Of a stretch of DNA of 64,000 nt, positions 43,408 to 52,748 are shown piece by piece. A program made the position numbers and the translations under genes. Location of the stretch: the NCBI RefSeq assembly GCF_044761665.1, contig NZ_JBIWCW010000001.1, positions 62,001 to 126,000 of the forward strand. The letters run 5' to 3'. A model generated the notes under the pieces. The model was not told where the DNA came from. It was given only the letters and a program-made list of their open reading frames with translations, and did not search any database. Position 1 is the first letter of the stretch. Each line of letters opens with the position of its first letter. Source of the stretch: Peribacillus sp044761665. Lineage in GTDB: Bacteria; Bacillota; Bacilli; Bacillales; DSM-1321.

Positions 43408-44943
43408 CTATTGCATGACTGCTTTTTCTTCTAATTCCTTCATGATGACTACACGGTTTACGGCGTTTAAATAGGCTTTTGCCGAAGCTTCCAATACGTC
43501 CTGATCAAGTCCGCGTCCGCTCGTTTCCACGCCGTTATAATCAATTTTCACGAAAACTTGCGCTAAAGCATCCATACCGGCTCCCACAGATTGGATTCTG
43601 TAGTCCTGTAAGTTGACTTCACTACCCAGACATCTTTCCAACGTGTTATATAGGGCTTCAACACTACCTGCACCTGTAGCAGCTTCCTGAATTTCTTCAT
43701 TATCGCCTTTTTTCAGCGTAACTGTGGCCGTTGCAACTTGGTGCGTTCCATGTGAAATCTGGAATGAAATCAGATCATAAAAACTGATATTTGTCGCTTT
43801 TTCCTCAAGGACTAGGGCCACGATATCTTCGTCCGTCATTGTTTTCTTGTTATCCGCCAATTCCTTGAATTGAACGAATAAAGAATTCATTTCTTCATCT
43901 GTTACGGAAAAATTCAATTCTTGCAATCTCTCTTTGAAAGCATGTCGTCCGGAATGTTTACCTAGCACAAGTGAATTAGATGAAACACCGACTAGTTCCG
44001 GTGAAATAATTTCATACGTCGTTTTTTCTTTTAACATGCCATCTTGATGAATCCCGGATTCATGCGCATAGGCATTGGCTCCGATAATGGCTTTATTCGC
44101 AGGAACCTGCATTCCCGTCAACCGGCTAACTAGATCACTGGCCCTTTTGATTTCATTTAAGACAAGACCCGTTTCCGCTTCATAGAAATCTTTTCGGATG
44201 TAGAGAGCCATCGCCACTTCTTCCAGCGCTACATTCCCGGCGCGTTCACCAATACCATTTATCGTCCCTTCTACTTGTGTTGCTCCACCTTCAATGGCAG
44301 CCAAGGAGTTAGCCGTTGCCATTCCAAGATCGTCATGACAGTGTGCAGATAGGCTTACCTTATTAATAGAAGGAACGTTTTCGCGTAGATATCGGAAAAT
44401 GTTCCCGTATTCTATCGGAGCTGCATACCCTACTGTATCAGGAATATTAATAACCTTTGCCCCAGCTTGGATTACCGCTTCGACGATTTCTGCTAAATAG
44501 TCAAGTTCAGTTCGACTGGCATCTTCAGCCGACCATTGTACGATTGGAAAACGCTCTGCCCCGTATTTGACCATGGCAACCGCTTTTTCAATCACTTGTT
44601 CTTTTGACATTTTCAGCTTATATTGACGGTGAATGGGCGACGTGGCAATGAAAGTATGCAATCTTGGTTCCGCCCCAACTTTTAATGAGTCCCAAGCAGC
44701 GTCAATATCTCCCTTTACAGCGCGCGCCAGCCCTGTAACAGAGCTGTTTCTGATTTTGCGCGCGATTTCCTGTACAGAGTTGAAGTCTCCTTTGGATGCT
44801 GCCGGAAAACCGGCTTCGATAATATCCACACCCAATCTTTCAAGCTGATAAGCAATTTCAAGCTTTTCGGTAAAATTCAAATTCACTCCAGCCGATTGCT
44901 CCCCATCACGAAGCGAAGTTTCAAAAATATTAATTTTTCGCAA
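43408..44943 (-). CDS. leuA: 2-isopropylmalate synthase
   Basis: 511 aa from TTG 44943. It has the DRE-TIM motif TSLRDGEQSAGVNL near 10, HCHDDLGMATANSLAA near 200 and a C-terminal regulatory domain (about 380-511) that binds leucine for feedback. Its start overlaps the ilvC stop by 14 nt, and no strong site is seen upstream, so translation is probably coupled. Confidence 0.96.
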   Translation of the reverse strand: MRKINIFETSLRDGEQSAGVNLNFTEKLEIAYQLERLGVDIIEAGFPAASKGDFNSVQEIARKIRNSSVTGLARAVKGDIDAAWDSLKVGAEPRLHTFIATSPIHRQYKLKMSKEQVIEKAVAMVKYGAERFPIVQWSAEDASRTELDYLAEIVEAVIQAGAKVINIPDTVGYAAPIEYGNIFRYLRENVPSINKVSLSAHCHDDLGMATANSLAAIEGGATQVEGTINGIGERAGNVALEEVAMALYIRKDFYEAETGLVLNEIKRASDLVSRLTGMQVPANKAIIGANAYAHESGIHQDGMLKEKTTYEIISPELVGVSSNSLVLGKHSGRHAFKERLQELNFSVTDEEMNSLFVQFKELADNKKTMTDEDIVALVLEEKATNISFYDLISFQISHGTHQVATATVTLKKGDNEEIQEAATGAGSVEALYNTLERCLGSEVNLQDYRIQSVGAGMDALAQVFVKIDYNGVETSGRGLDQDVLEASAKAYLNAVNRVVIMKELEEKAVMQ

Positions 44944-45958
44944 CGGCTACCACTTCTTTCTCTGATTGTTGTGGTTTCACGAATGGCATCATTTTTCTTA
45001 ATTCACGACCAACCACTTCGATTTGGTGTTGGTTCTCCCGATTGTTAATAGCATTGAAGACTGGACGGTTTGCTTGGTTTTCCAAGATCCAACCTTTGGC
45101 GAATTCACCTTCTTGGATATCTTTTAGGATAGCTTTCATTGCCTCTTTGGTCGTTTCCGTTACAACGCGTGGACCAGAAACGAAATCTCCCCATTGAGCT
45201 GTATCGGAAATTGAATAACGCATGTTCTCCATGCCACCTTCGTACATAAGGTCAATGATCAATTTCAATTCATGTAAACACTCGAAGTACGCAACTTCCG
45301 GTTGGTAACCAGCTTCCGTCAATGTCTCAAACCCGGCTTTCACAAGTGAAGTTAAACCACCACAAAGCACTGCCTGTTCCCCAAAAAGGTCTGTTTCTGT
45401 TTCTTCTTGGAATGACGTTTCCAATCCACCCGCTCTTAAAGAACCGATTCCTCTAGCGTAAGCAAGGGCCAATTCTCTCGCTTCACCCGTAACATCTTGA
45501 TAGATTGCGAATAATGCCGGTACCCCTGCGCCTTGTTCATATGTACGGCGAACAAGATGACCTGGACCTTTTGGAGCCACTAATAACACATCAACATCTG
45601 CCGGTGGAACGATTTGATTAAAGTGTACATTGAATCCATGTGCGAACATTAATGCTTGACCTGCTTGCAATACTGGTTTAATTTCTTCTTGATAAACTTT
45701 CGGTTGAGTTTCATCTGGTAAAAGGTTCATGATTACATCCGCTTGTTCCGCTGCTTCTTTTACTGTATAAACATTGAATCCGTCCTCTACTGCTTTATCG
45801 AACGATTTCCCTTTTCTGATCCCAACGATTACATCAACGCCGCTGTCACGTAAGTTTTGAGCATGCGCGTGTCCTTGTGATCCGTATCCGATTACTGCCA
45901 CCTTTTTATTATTGAAAAAATTCTCATTTGCTTCTGCGTTATAATATACTTTTGCCAT
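44930..45958 (-). CDS. ilvC: Ketol-acid reductoisomerase
   Basis: 342 aa, class I. The NADPH site VAVIGYGSQGHAHAQNLRDSG lies near 20, the acidic metal site DLFGEQAVLCGG near 188 and ECLHELKLIIDLMYEGG near 224. It acts in valine, leucine and isoleucine synthesis. Confidence 0.97.
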   Translation of the reverse strand: MAKVYYNAEANENFFNNKKVAVIGYGSQGHAHAQNLRDSGVDVIVGIRKGKSFDKAVEDGFNVYTVKEAAEQADVIMNLLPDETQPKVYQEEIKPVLQAGQALMFAHGFNVHFNQIVPPADVDVLLVAPKGPGHLVRRTYEQGAGVPALFAIYQDVTGEARELALAYARGIGSLRAGGLETSFQEETETDLFGEQAVLCGGLTSLVKAGFETLTEAGYQPEVAYFECLHELKLIIDLMYEGGMENMRYSISDTAQWGDFVSGPRVVTETTKEAMKAILKDIQEGEFAKGWILENQANRPVFNAINNRENQHQIEVVGRELRKMMPFVKPQQSEKEVVAVAKN

Positions 45959-46004
45959 AATTAATACATCTCCCTTTTCTTATCAGTATAGTTTGGTTTT
46001 ATTT

Positions 46005-46517
46005 TTATACGATTGTTGCACTTTTTGCATATGACAACTGCATTCCACGTGGAAAGGCTGCTGTCCCGGTCCTTGCCAATTCCTTGATTCCATAAGGTTT
46101 AATGAGTTCGATAAAAGCTTCGATTTTGTCTGATTCCCCAGTGATTTGAACCGTAAGGCTATCTTTACTTACATCTATTACAGATGCCCGAAAAGGTTCA
46201 ATTACCGAATAGATTTCCGGTCGGGTCTGGCTCGTCACCAATATCTTGATGAGCGCCAGTTCCCTGGCCACAATTGCTTGATTGGTAATATCAATTACTT
46301 TAAGAACTTCAATCTGCTTGTTTAATTGCTTTGTGATTTGTTCAATGACCGTTTCGTCATCGACATCGACCACGAAGGTCATCCTTGAAATACCTTCCTG
46401 TTCGGATTTTCCGACAGTCATACTCTCAATGTTATAATTCCTTTTCGTAAATAGGTTCGTAATCCGGTTAAGGACGCCTGGCCTGTTGTTCACCGTAAGG
46501 CTTAGAATTCCCCTCAT
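46005..46517 (-). CDS. ilvH: Acetolactate synthase small subunit
   Basis: 170 aa. An ACT domain lies at residues 3-75 (LSLTVNNRPGVLNRITNLF) and a second regulatory domain at ~80-160. It binds valine and activates IlvB. It starts 3 nt after the ilvB stop. Confidence 0.97.
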   Translation of the reverse strand: MRGILSLTVNNRPGVLNRITNLFTKRNYNIESMTVGKSEQEGISRMTFVVDVDDETVIEQITKQLNKQIEVLKVIDITNQAIVARELALIKILVTSQTRPEIYSVIEPFRASVIDVSKDSLTVQITGESDKIEAFIELIKPYGIKELARTGTAAFPRGMQLSYAKSATIV

Positions 46518-46520
46518 TGC

Positions 46521-48233
46521 TTAAACTCCTTCCATTTCATCCAGGCCTTTTCCTGATGCTACCATCGGAAAGACATTTTCCTTTTGTTTGACACGGAAAT
46601 CGATCAATGCCGGTCCCTCCGTCGCAAACGCTTCATCGAGGTAAGCACTGGCTTCTTCCTCCGTGGTCGCTTTAAACCCTGGGATTCCATATGCTTCAGC
46701 CAATTTCACGAAATTAGGCTGAGATTGGAAGACGCTATGTGAAAAGCGATTATCATGGAAGAGTTCCTGCCACTGCCTTACCATTCCTAACGCGCCGTTA
46801 TTGATGATGATGATCTTAATCGGCAAATTCATTTCAGCAATAACCGAAAGTTCTTGAAGACACATCTGGAAACCACCATCTCCTGATATCGAAAGAACGG
46901 TCGCTTTCGGATTGGCCAATTGTGCACCGATCGCGGATGGTAAGCCAAATCCCATCGTACCTAGACCACCGGAAGTGACCCATGAATTCGGTCGGTTAAA
47001 GGGATAATATTGGGCCGCCCACATTTGATGCTGTCCTACATCCGTCGTAACAATTGCTTCCCCATTCGTTTTTTCATGAAGCATTTGAATGACACGCTGG
47101 GGTTTCAGAATCCCTTCTTCTTGGGTATAACGTAAGGGGAATTCTGCATTCCATCCTTTCAGCTGGTTAGTCCACTCCGTAATATCAGGCTTTTTTCCAC
47201 TTTGTACTATTAACTCCGTTAGAGCTTCTTTTGCACTGCCGACAACAGGAATTTTGGTCGGTACGTTTTTTCCGATTTCCGCGGGATCAATATCGATATG
47301 GGCAACTGTTGCTTGCTGTGCAAATTTCGCTAAATTCCCGGTCAAACGGTCATCGAATCTTGCACCCACATTTATTAAAAGATCACATTTCGATAACGCC
47401 ATGTTAGCTGCAAAACAGCCATGCATGCCACCCATTCCGATAAATTGCGGATGATCGGCTGGAAAACCACCAAGGCCGAGCAAGGTGTGAACAACTGGTA
47501 TGCCCTGTTGTTCGGCATATTCCTTCAACAGATGGGAAGCTTTTGCATGCAAGACACCAGCGCCAGCAAGAATGACCGGTCTTTTCGCACCACTTACAGC
47601 TTCAACAAGCTTTCTAATCTGCAAGTAATTCGGCTTTGTCGTTGGTTGATAGCCCGGCAGGTCCATCTCCGGCTCTTCCTCCATTGACTTCCCTTCCAAA
47701 ATTGCCATATCTTTAGGAATATCTATTAAGACGGGACCCGGTCGTCCACTTGAAGCAATATAAAACGCTTCTTTAATGATACGTGGGAGGTCTTCCGGCT
47801 TTCTCACTTGATAGTTATGTTTTGTAATGGGAGTCGTGATTCCAAGTACATCCGCCTCCTGAAAGGCATCCGAACCAATTACGCTAGTAGCTACCTGACC
47901 CGAAATAACAACAAGTGGTAGAGAATCAATCATTGCATCCGCCAAGCCGGTAACAATGTTCGTTGCTCCTGGACCGGATGTGACAATAACCACTCCCGGT
48001 TTGCCGGTAATCCTGGCGTATCCTTCTGCTGCGTGAATCGCACCCTGCTCATGTCTTGTCAAGATATGAAATAGCTCTGAACTATACAGCTTGTCATAAA
48101 TCGGCAATACAGAACCACCAGGATAACCAAAAATGACTTCAACATTTTCCTTTTTCAATGCTTCCATCAAAAACTCGGCACCACTATAATGTGTCTTTCC
48201 ACCTCGATCAGCCACTACTGCTTTCTGTGTCAT
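46521..48233 (-). CDS. ilvB: Acetolactate synthase large subunit
   Basis: 570 aa. It has GYPGGSVLPIYDKL near 38, the activating glutamate in RHEQGAIHAAEGYAR near 60, FAD-region QEADVLGITTPITKHNY, and the TPP/Mg site SGDGGFQM ... NNGALGMVRQW near 445-475. First enzyme of the operon, with the Leu T-box leader upstream. Confidence 0.97.
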   Translation of the reverse strand: MTQKAVVADRGGKTHYSGAEFLMEALKKENVEVIFGYPGGSVLPIYDKLYSSELFHILTRHEQGAIHAAEGYARITGKPGVVIVTSGPGATNIVTGLADAMIDSLPLVVISGQVATSVIGSDAFQEADVLGITTPITKHNYQVRKPEDLPRIIKEAFYIASSGRPGPVLIDIPKDMAILEGKSMEEEPEMDLPGYQPTTKPNYLQIRKLVEAVSGAKRPVILAGAGVLHAKASHLLKEYAEQQGIPVVHTLLGLGGFPADHPQFIGMGGMHGCFAANMALSKCDLLINVGARFDDRLTGNLAKFAQQATVAHIDIDPAEIGKNVPTKIPVVGSAKEALTELIVQSGKKPDITEWTNQLKGWNAEFPLRYTQEEGILKPQRVIQMLHEKTNGEAIVTTDVGQHQMWAAQYYPFNRPNSWVTSGGLGTMGFGLPSAIGAQLANPKATVLSISGDGGFQMCLQELSVIAEMNLPIKIIIINNGALGMVRQWQELFHDNRFSHSVFQSQPNFVKLAEAYGIPGFKATTEEEASAYLDEAFATEGPALIDFRVKQKENVFPMVASGKGLDEMEGV

Positions 48234-48296
48234 TCGTAAAGACCTCCTCCGCTTTCTCGCTCAATAAAATTCAAAATATTCGGATTTTTCAGCATA

Positions 48297-48600
48297 CAAA
48301 AAAGCCTTTTCACCCCAAATGTACTTGCACTTAGCAAGTTAAAGGGGTGAAAAGACTTTATCGGTCGTTCCACGGTACCACCCTTTTTCGCATGAACTTC
48401 CACGCGCACTTTGAATGGATTACACCATTCTCTGTTTTGGTAACGGGTACTGGTACGCACCCGTTCAGCTCTACTAGCATGACTTTCAAGCTGAAACTCC
48501 AAGGTGAGTTCATCTTTTGGGACAATACCGGTTCTCAGCAATCCGGCTCTCTGTGAATGCCTTGCAAAAAGACTACTTATCCTTTTCAATGTTTTCGCAT
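48297..48600 (-). promoter_or_regulatory. T-box riboswitch (Leu) leader of ilvB-leuD
   Basis: The T-box core GGGTGGTACCGTGG is at 48370-48383. The specifier reads CUC (Leu) at 48506-48508 in the context GAACTCACC. The terminator pairs AAAGTCTTTTCACCCC with GGGGTGAAAAGGCTTT (48301-48316 and 48344-48359) followed by a T run. Uncharged tRNA-Leu should promote read-through. Confidence 0.94.
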
Positions 48601-48648
48601 TATTCTATTTTTTAATCCAATTATGTTTGATGTCTTGTATTTGAGATT

Positions 48649-48677
48649 ATCTTACTCGCATTTTGGACTGCAGTCAA
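48649..48677 (-). promoter_or_regulatory. Sigma-A promoter of the ilv-leu operon
   Basis: On the minus strand TTGACT (48672-48677), 17 nt, TAAGAT (48649-48654). It predicts a transcription start near 48641 and a leader of about 410 nt. Confidence 0.8.
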
Positions 48678-48690
48678 CAGCTATTTAATG

Positions 48691-48705
48691 AATTTTTTGA
48701 TAATT
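48691..48705. promoter_or_regulatory. CodY-like box upstream of ilvB
   Basis: AATTTTTTGATAATT differs from the CodY consensus AATTTTCWGAAAATT at two of 15 positions. It ends 14 nt upstream of the -35 box, where CodY regulates ilvB in B. subtilis. Confidence 0.6.
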
Positions 48706-48723
48706 CTAAATTATCAACTTTAT

Positions 48724-48738
48724 TGTATGCGCTTCCAT
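48724..48738 (-). promoter_or_regulatory. CcpA cre site upstream of ilvB
   Basis: The minus strand reads ATGGAAGCGCATACA, a full match to the cre consensus WTGNAANCGNWNNCW. Its centre is about 90 nt upstream of the predicted start, similar to the activating cre of the B. subtilis ilv-leu operon. Confidence 0.75.
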
Positions 48739-48860
48739 CCCTACTATTATCCTATTTTCATCAAAAATACAAGATGGAATTTTATCGTTAAGAAATATTA
48801 AATTCCTTAATCGTTAATAAATAGAACATGTCACATAAAAATCTCAGTAAAGAAAAAAAC

Positions 48861-49562
48861 TTAGTCAAATAACTTATTCCACGTATTTTTGCCTACCACC
48901 CCATCTGCTTGTAAACCATGTTTTTTCTGAAAGGCCATAACCGCATTTTTTGTTTTAACCCCGTATATCCCGTCAATCTCTTTAGAAGCCATACCAAGTT
49001 TCTGTTGAATCTTTTTTATGTTATTACCATGCATTAGTGGACTTTTCACTTTATAGATGGTCCCGGGAAAGGGTGTACCTTTAGGAGCTTTTTTAACTTT
49101 GGACACCAACTTAGGTCTCTTCCCATTTTGAAGCTCCTTTATAGATAAACCACCAGTCATTTGAAGATGTGGGTAATCACGAAACGATGAGAAATCTCCG
49201 CCCCAAGCAAATCCCAAGGACTTCGCAATGGCTGCCACCCGTTTCCATTTACTATTGACCGTCCATATAGTCCTACGACCGTCATCGCTCACTATAACAA
49301 AATCCAGCGCCAAACCATAGTTGTGTAAAGATTCACCAGCTCTAGCATTGGTCACAATCGGCTTAGACCTGTCCGTCCGTCCTTGAGCATATAATTTATT
49401 TTGCTCTGCAAAACTCCGGTACCCCGATGTAATCTGAACGTAAATTTTCTCCTTATACGCTAATTTAACCACTTCCAGGATCGATTCTTTAACAACCGAG
49501 TTCATACCGCTCCCCATATTTTTAGTCGCCCGGTCTAATAGGGTCTTCAATTTAATAGTCAT
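48861..49562 (-). CDS. M15-family peptidoglycan peptidase with PG-binding domain
   Basis: 233 aa. It is a VanY/CwlK-type L-alanyl-D-glutamate or D-Ala-D-Ala peptidase: SGYRSFAEQNKLYAQGRT near 46, zinc ligands His80 and Asp87 in SLHNYGLALDFV, and His132 in YPHLQM. A C-terminal peptidoglycan-binding domain lies at ~168-232 (IKKIQQKLG, GVKTKNAVMAFQKKHG, GVVGKNTW). No signal peptide is present, which fits a phage-type endolysin or a prophage-derived gene more than an exported autolysin. No holin lies beside it. Confidence 0.85.
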   Translation of the reverse strand: MTIKLKTLLDRATKNMGSGMNSVVKESILEVVKLAYKEKIYVQITSGYRSFAEQNKLYAQGRTDRSKPIVTNARAGESLHNYGLALDFVIVSDDGRRTIWTVNSKWKRVAAIAKSLGFAWGGDFSSFRDYPHLQMTGGLSIKELQNGKRPKLVSKVKKAPKGTPFPGTIYKVKSPLMHGNNIKKIQQKLGMASKEIDGIYGVKTKNAVMAFQKKHGLQADGVVGKNTWNKLFD

Positions 49563-49682
49563 ACTATCGCCTCCCCTATATCTAATGCAACCAAGCCTGT
49601 TTTTGGAAAGGCATTATCCCAAAGAATCTGAATTTAAGAAAAACGTGTCGTTAAACATGATTTATTGGAGGCTTAAAAAATG

Positions 49683-49745
49683 AAAAAGGGCTCGATGCAT
49701 AGGCTAAGAATGAGAATCCACCCTTTTCCTTGCATCCAGCCCTTA
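49683..49745 (-). terminator. Terminator of the GNAT gene
   Basis: The minus strand pairs GGGCTGGATGCA (49731-49742) with TGCATCGAGCCC (49688-49699) and is followed by TTTTTC. Confidence 0.7.
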
Positions 49746-49747
49746 AC

Positions 49748-50023
49748 TTATTTAGCTAAAACATCTTCGTAATCTGCATTTTTTTCAAATTGCTTTTGAA
49801 CGAATGTACATTCAGGAACAATCTTCAAATTTTCCTCACGTGCCAGTTCAATCACTTTTTCAACCAGCGCATTCCCAACCTTCTGCCCTCGCAGCTTATC
49901 GGAAACAACTGTGTGATCCACCGTAATTTCTTTATCACCTGATTTAAAGAACGTAATTTCAGCCAACTTCTCACCGAAATCCTCGACGAAAAATGACCCT
50001 TCACCTTTTTGGATATCTACCAT
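49748..50023 (-). CDS. Small GNAT-type N-acetyltransferase, YjdJ-like
   Basis: 91 aa, ATG with AGGAGG about 8 nt upstream. It is the minimal GNAT fold of the YjdJ type: ITVDHTVVSDKLRGQKVGNA (acetyl-CoA loop near 36-52) and IVPECTFVQKQFEKN near 68-82. It has its own terminator. The substrate is unknown. Confidence 0.85.
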   Translation of the reverse strand: MVDIQKGEGSFFVEDFGEKLAEITFFKSGDKEITVDHTVVSDKLRGQKVGNALVEKVIELAREENLKIVPECTFVQKQFEKNADYEDVLAK

Positions 50024-50294
50024 TTTGATGACCTCCTTTTTCTCTTATATCATATAACATAATCTGGTTATGGAACAAATGATTGATAGAGCCTTCAATA
50101 CAGGTCTACTTAACGCCTTTTCTACCCACCCCACATGTATAAGAAAAAATATCCACATCGGACTATAAAAAATGCCCTAATTATATAGGGCAGATGGTTA
50201 CAATTTAATACATAGAAAATACAAAGAACTGATATTTAGGGAACTCCACACACTTCTACATAGAGTCGCCCTAATCTATCAGCCTAACCTGTCA
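50024..50294. other. Intergenic gap with small hairpin
   Basis: No gene is supported. A perfect hairpin GCCCTA-attata-TAGGGC lies near 50172-50189. No T tract follows, so its role is unclear. Confidence 0.4.
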
Positions 50295-50474
50295 TTACCC
50301 GTTTCTCTTAAGGAGGGAAAATGCTCTAAACATCGAACCAACGAACATAAGCCCCGATCCACCAAGCAATAAATAAATGCAAACTGTCTTATTGATAACA
50401 TCCAAGGGATAAAGAAGGGCACCTAGCGCGAGCAAAACCCCGATTCCCGTTATAAACCATCCAAACCGCTTCAT
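50295..50474 (-). CDS. Small membrane protein
   Basis: 59 aa from ATG 50474 (AGGAG 6 nt upstream; a TTG two codons before is possible). Two hydrophobic helices (FITGIGVLLALGALLYPL and VCIYLLLGGSGLMFVGSMF) with a basic end. The family is not recognised. Confidence 0.65.
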   Translation of the reverse strand: MKRFGWFITGIGVLLALGALLYPLDVINKTVCIYLLLGGSGLMFVGSMFRAFSLLKRNG

Positions 50475-50781
50475 GTGCAACTCCTAAAATTGATTATTTA
50501 TCAAGCTCTCAGCCTTCATTTTACTATACCCAAAAGATTAATGGGCTAAAATTTTAATATAGGTGAAGTTCCACTCTACCACATAAAGATCTCACTTGGT
50601 CACCCTCAGCAATAATCCACCCATATACCCTTAAAAATATACTCCTATAATATTCCTCTCAACAAGAAAGGCAAATTGAGTTTAATTCCCCATGTGAAAA
50701 AACTTGCCATCCATGTATAATTATCATATCTCAATAATAAGCTATGTATATTCATATCAAGCTTTAGAGGAGGATATATCA

Positions 50782-51045
50782 ATGAACTCAGATCACGGAA
50801 AGGTTGTTTCTTCTATCCAGAACCCTGAAATACATAAAGAACTATATAACATTTCAGCAAAATTCAATATATCAATGCTTCAGTTACGCGATACCATTGA
50901 TTCAATTTTGGAGCATCAGTCCAGCAAGATCCCACTTCAAAGTGAACAAGAAGTAATTCGATCACCACTTGAAGAAATAAACACCGCAATAATCAAAAAC
51001 CGGGAAATCATTAATAAAAATCTACAAACCTTGAATAAAGATTGA
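50782..51045 (+). CDS. Hypothetical small helical protein
   Basis: 87 aa from ATG 50782, with AGAGGAGG 8 nt upstream; the longer frame from 50704 has no site. The sequence is helical and polar (IHKELYNISAKFNISMLQLR, IIKNREIINKNLQTLNKD). No family is recognised. It is closed by a terminator. Confidence 0.6.
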   Translation: MNSDHGKVVSSIQNPEIHKELYNISAKFNISMLQLRDTIDSILEHQSSKIPLQSEQEVIRSPLEEINTAIIKNREIINKNLQTLNKD

Positions 51046-51068
51046 GTCAAAAAATGAATCTTAAGCAG

Positions 51069-51100
51069 AAAAAAGCATCCAACTCTTTGGATGCTTTTTT
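51069..51100. terminator. Bidirectional terminator
   Basis: AAAAAAGCATCC-aactcttt-GGATGCTTTTTT, perfect 12-bp arms with A and T runs on both sides. It serves the plus gene at 50782 and the minus gene at 51126. Confidence 0.88.
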
Positions 51101-51125
51101 CCTCTTCCTAAATGAACCTGGTTCA

Positions 51126-51326
51126 TTAATTAGGAACAAATTTGAGGATTCCTTCTAGGTAAACCCCTTGGTTTTGCGACTTACACTCTCTTAGTTTAAT
51201 TCTTCCCTCTTGCTCTAACTCCTTGGCTAGTTGAACTACTTTAGTTCCATCTTGGGCTATCTCTACTGAAAAGAAGTTCCCTCGCGTGGAAGTTTGAATG
51301 AATTTGAATAAGCTATCTTTATTCAT
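51126..51326 (-). CDS. Hypothetical small protein
   Basis: 66 aa, ATG with GGGAG about 8 nt upstream. The sequence reads as mixed alpha/beta (FKFIQTSTRGNFFSVEIAQD; VQLAKELEQEGRIKLRECKS). No family is recognised. It ends next to a terminator, which supports a real gene. Confidence 0.55.
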   Translation of the reverse strand: MNKDSLFKFIQTSTRGNFFSVEIAQDGTKVVQLAKELEQEGRIKLRECKSQNQGVYLEGILKFVPN

Positions 51327-51585
51327 CTAAACATCTCCCTTATTCCTATACAGTTCGACATAAAAGATAATCCACCTTCTCTAAAATAGAAATATAGACA
51401 AGTTAGTTAAGAAGAAAAAAAGCAATGGATCTAAGGGCGTACATCGTTATCTCCAGGATTAGAAATATCCTTCATTCGATACCCACTATTTAAAATGGTT
51501 TATCCTTTTACGGAACCACAATGGAAGTTACCTGATCAGGAGTAAGTGGGACTTTAAACATATGACTGCAATTAATACTCAGAAA
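51327..51585. other. Intergenic stretch without recognised features
   Basis: AT-rich; no gene with a ribosome site, no long repeat and no obvious promoter pair seen. Confidence 0.5.
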
Positions 51586-51627
51586 AGAAAAACAGCCAAA
51601 CCCTCAAAAAGGATTTGGCTGTTTTTT
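51586..51627 (-). terminator. Terminator of tRNA-Arg copy 1
   Basis: AACAGCCAAA pairs with TTTGGCTGTT; the minus strand ends GTTTTTCTTTTC. Confidence 0.85.
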
Positions 51628-51631
51628 ATAG

Positions 51632-51705
<74 letters not shown>

Positions 51706-51755
51706 ATTTCACGGAATTTATGTATGTATCTTAATCTTCCAATAAGACAATTCTT

Positions 51756-51784
51756 ATTATAGTGAAATACCAAAAGAAAGTCAA
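51756..51784 (-). promoter_or_regulatory. Sigma-A promoter of tRNA-Arg copy 1
   Basis: The minus strand reads TTGACT (51779-51784), 17 nt, TATAAT (51756-51761), near consensus, about 50 nt before the tRNA. Confidence 0.85.
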
Positions 51785-51945
51785 CTATTTTTGTATTTAT
51801 ATGTATCGGTTTCTTTTTTTGCTTTAATCGCTTGAGAAAAAATATTTCAGTTGAAGATAAGTGAAAACTACAAGCATTCAAACGGAACTTCTATTCCCTT
51901 CATTTTCCCTAATATTTCGCTAAGAAAAAGAGTAAGATCCATAAC

Positions 51946-51985
51946 GAAAAACAGCCAAACCCTCTAAAAGGATTTTGCTGTTTTG
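51946..51985 (-). terminator. Terminator of tRNA-Arg copy 2
   Basis: AAAACAGCAAAATCC pairs with the GGGTTTGGCTGTTTTT side on the minus strand; it closely resembles the copy 1 terminator. Confidence 0.8.
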
Positions 51986-51989
51986 GTAG

Positions 51990-52063
<74 letters not shown>

Positions 52064-52133
52064 ATTTTATGATATAAGTTGCGGTAACACTTATGTATTA
52101 ACGTTACTTAACTGTTCCCTAAGGACAATTCTT

Positions 52134-52162
52134 ATTATATTAGGATATTAAAAGAAAGTCAA
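52134..52162 (-). promoter_or_regulatory. Sigma-A promoter of tRNA-Arg copy 2
   Basis: The minus strand reads TTGACT (52157-52162), 17 nt, TATAAT (52134-52139), matching the copy 1 promoter. Confidence 0.85.
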
Positions 52163-52236
52163 TGGTTTTTGTGAAAAACTTTTACTTTTTTAGAAAGCAG
52201 GAAGCGAGGAATGCTTCCTGTTCATTATACCATATG

Positions 52237-52746
52237 TTAGTCGATTTTATAAGCTTTATTTAGTTCCTCAACTGTATTTCCTTCAAGATCGTAATAGGAA
52301 AGTTCGAGTTGATTTTCTACCATATTCAATACGGCATACGTTTTTTCTTTTCTTCCCCGAGGCTGGCGAATACTTCCCGGGTTGATGAATAGCCTACCGT
52401 CAATCATTTCAGAACCTGCTGCGTGAGAATGGCCAAAGCAAATTATATCAGCGCCGGCTTCTTCACTTTTATAAGACAAGTTCATCAACGTCATCTTAAT
52501 GTTGTATAGATGTCCATGAGTTATGAAGAAGCGCTTGCCAGCAATATCCTGGATGAGATCGTTAGGCAAGCCACCCTCATCACAATTTCCCTGTACCGCC
52601 AAAAATCCCTCAAGAAGTGTGTCTTTGCTTTCAAGTTCTGAATCCCCGCAATGAATCATCGCTGTAACTTCTTGCCTATGACGGTCAGTAATCATTCTTA
52701 TTTCATCAGTTAGGCCGTGGCTATCACTCATTATCAGCACTTTCAT
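52237..52746 (-). CDS. ysnB: Metallophosphoesterase YsnB (YfcE/MJ0936 family)
   Basis: 169 aa from ATG 52746, with AAGGA about 8 nt upstream; the GTG two codons before is too close to the site. Motifs: MSDSHG near 6, HCGDSE near 36, GNCDEG near 55, THGHLYN near 75 and GHSHAAG near 104. It is a metal-dependent phosphodiesterase. It starts 2 nt after the rdgB stop. Confidence 0.93.
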   Translation of the reverse strand: MKVLIMSDSHGLTDEIRMITDRHRQEVTAMIHCGDSELESKDTLLEGFLAVQGNCDEGGLPNDLIQDIAGKRFFITHGHLYNIKMTLMNLSYKSEEAGADIICFGHSHAAGSEMIDGRLFINPGSIRQPRGRKEKTYAVLNMVENQLELSYYDLEGNTVEELNKAYKID

Positions 52747-52748
52747 AG

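Noticed and set aside
50704..50781. N-terminal extension of the 87-aa hypothetical protein
   Set aside because: No ribosome site before 50704; AGAGGAGG is placed for ATG 50782.
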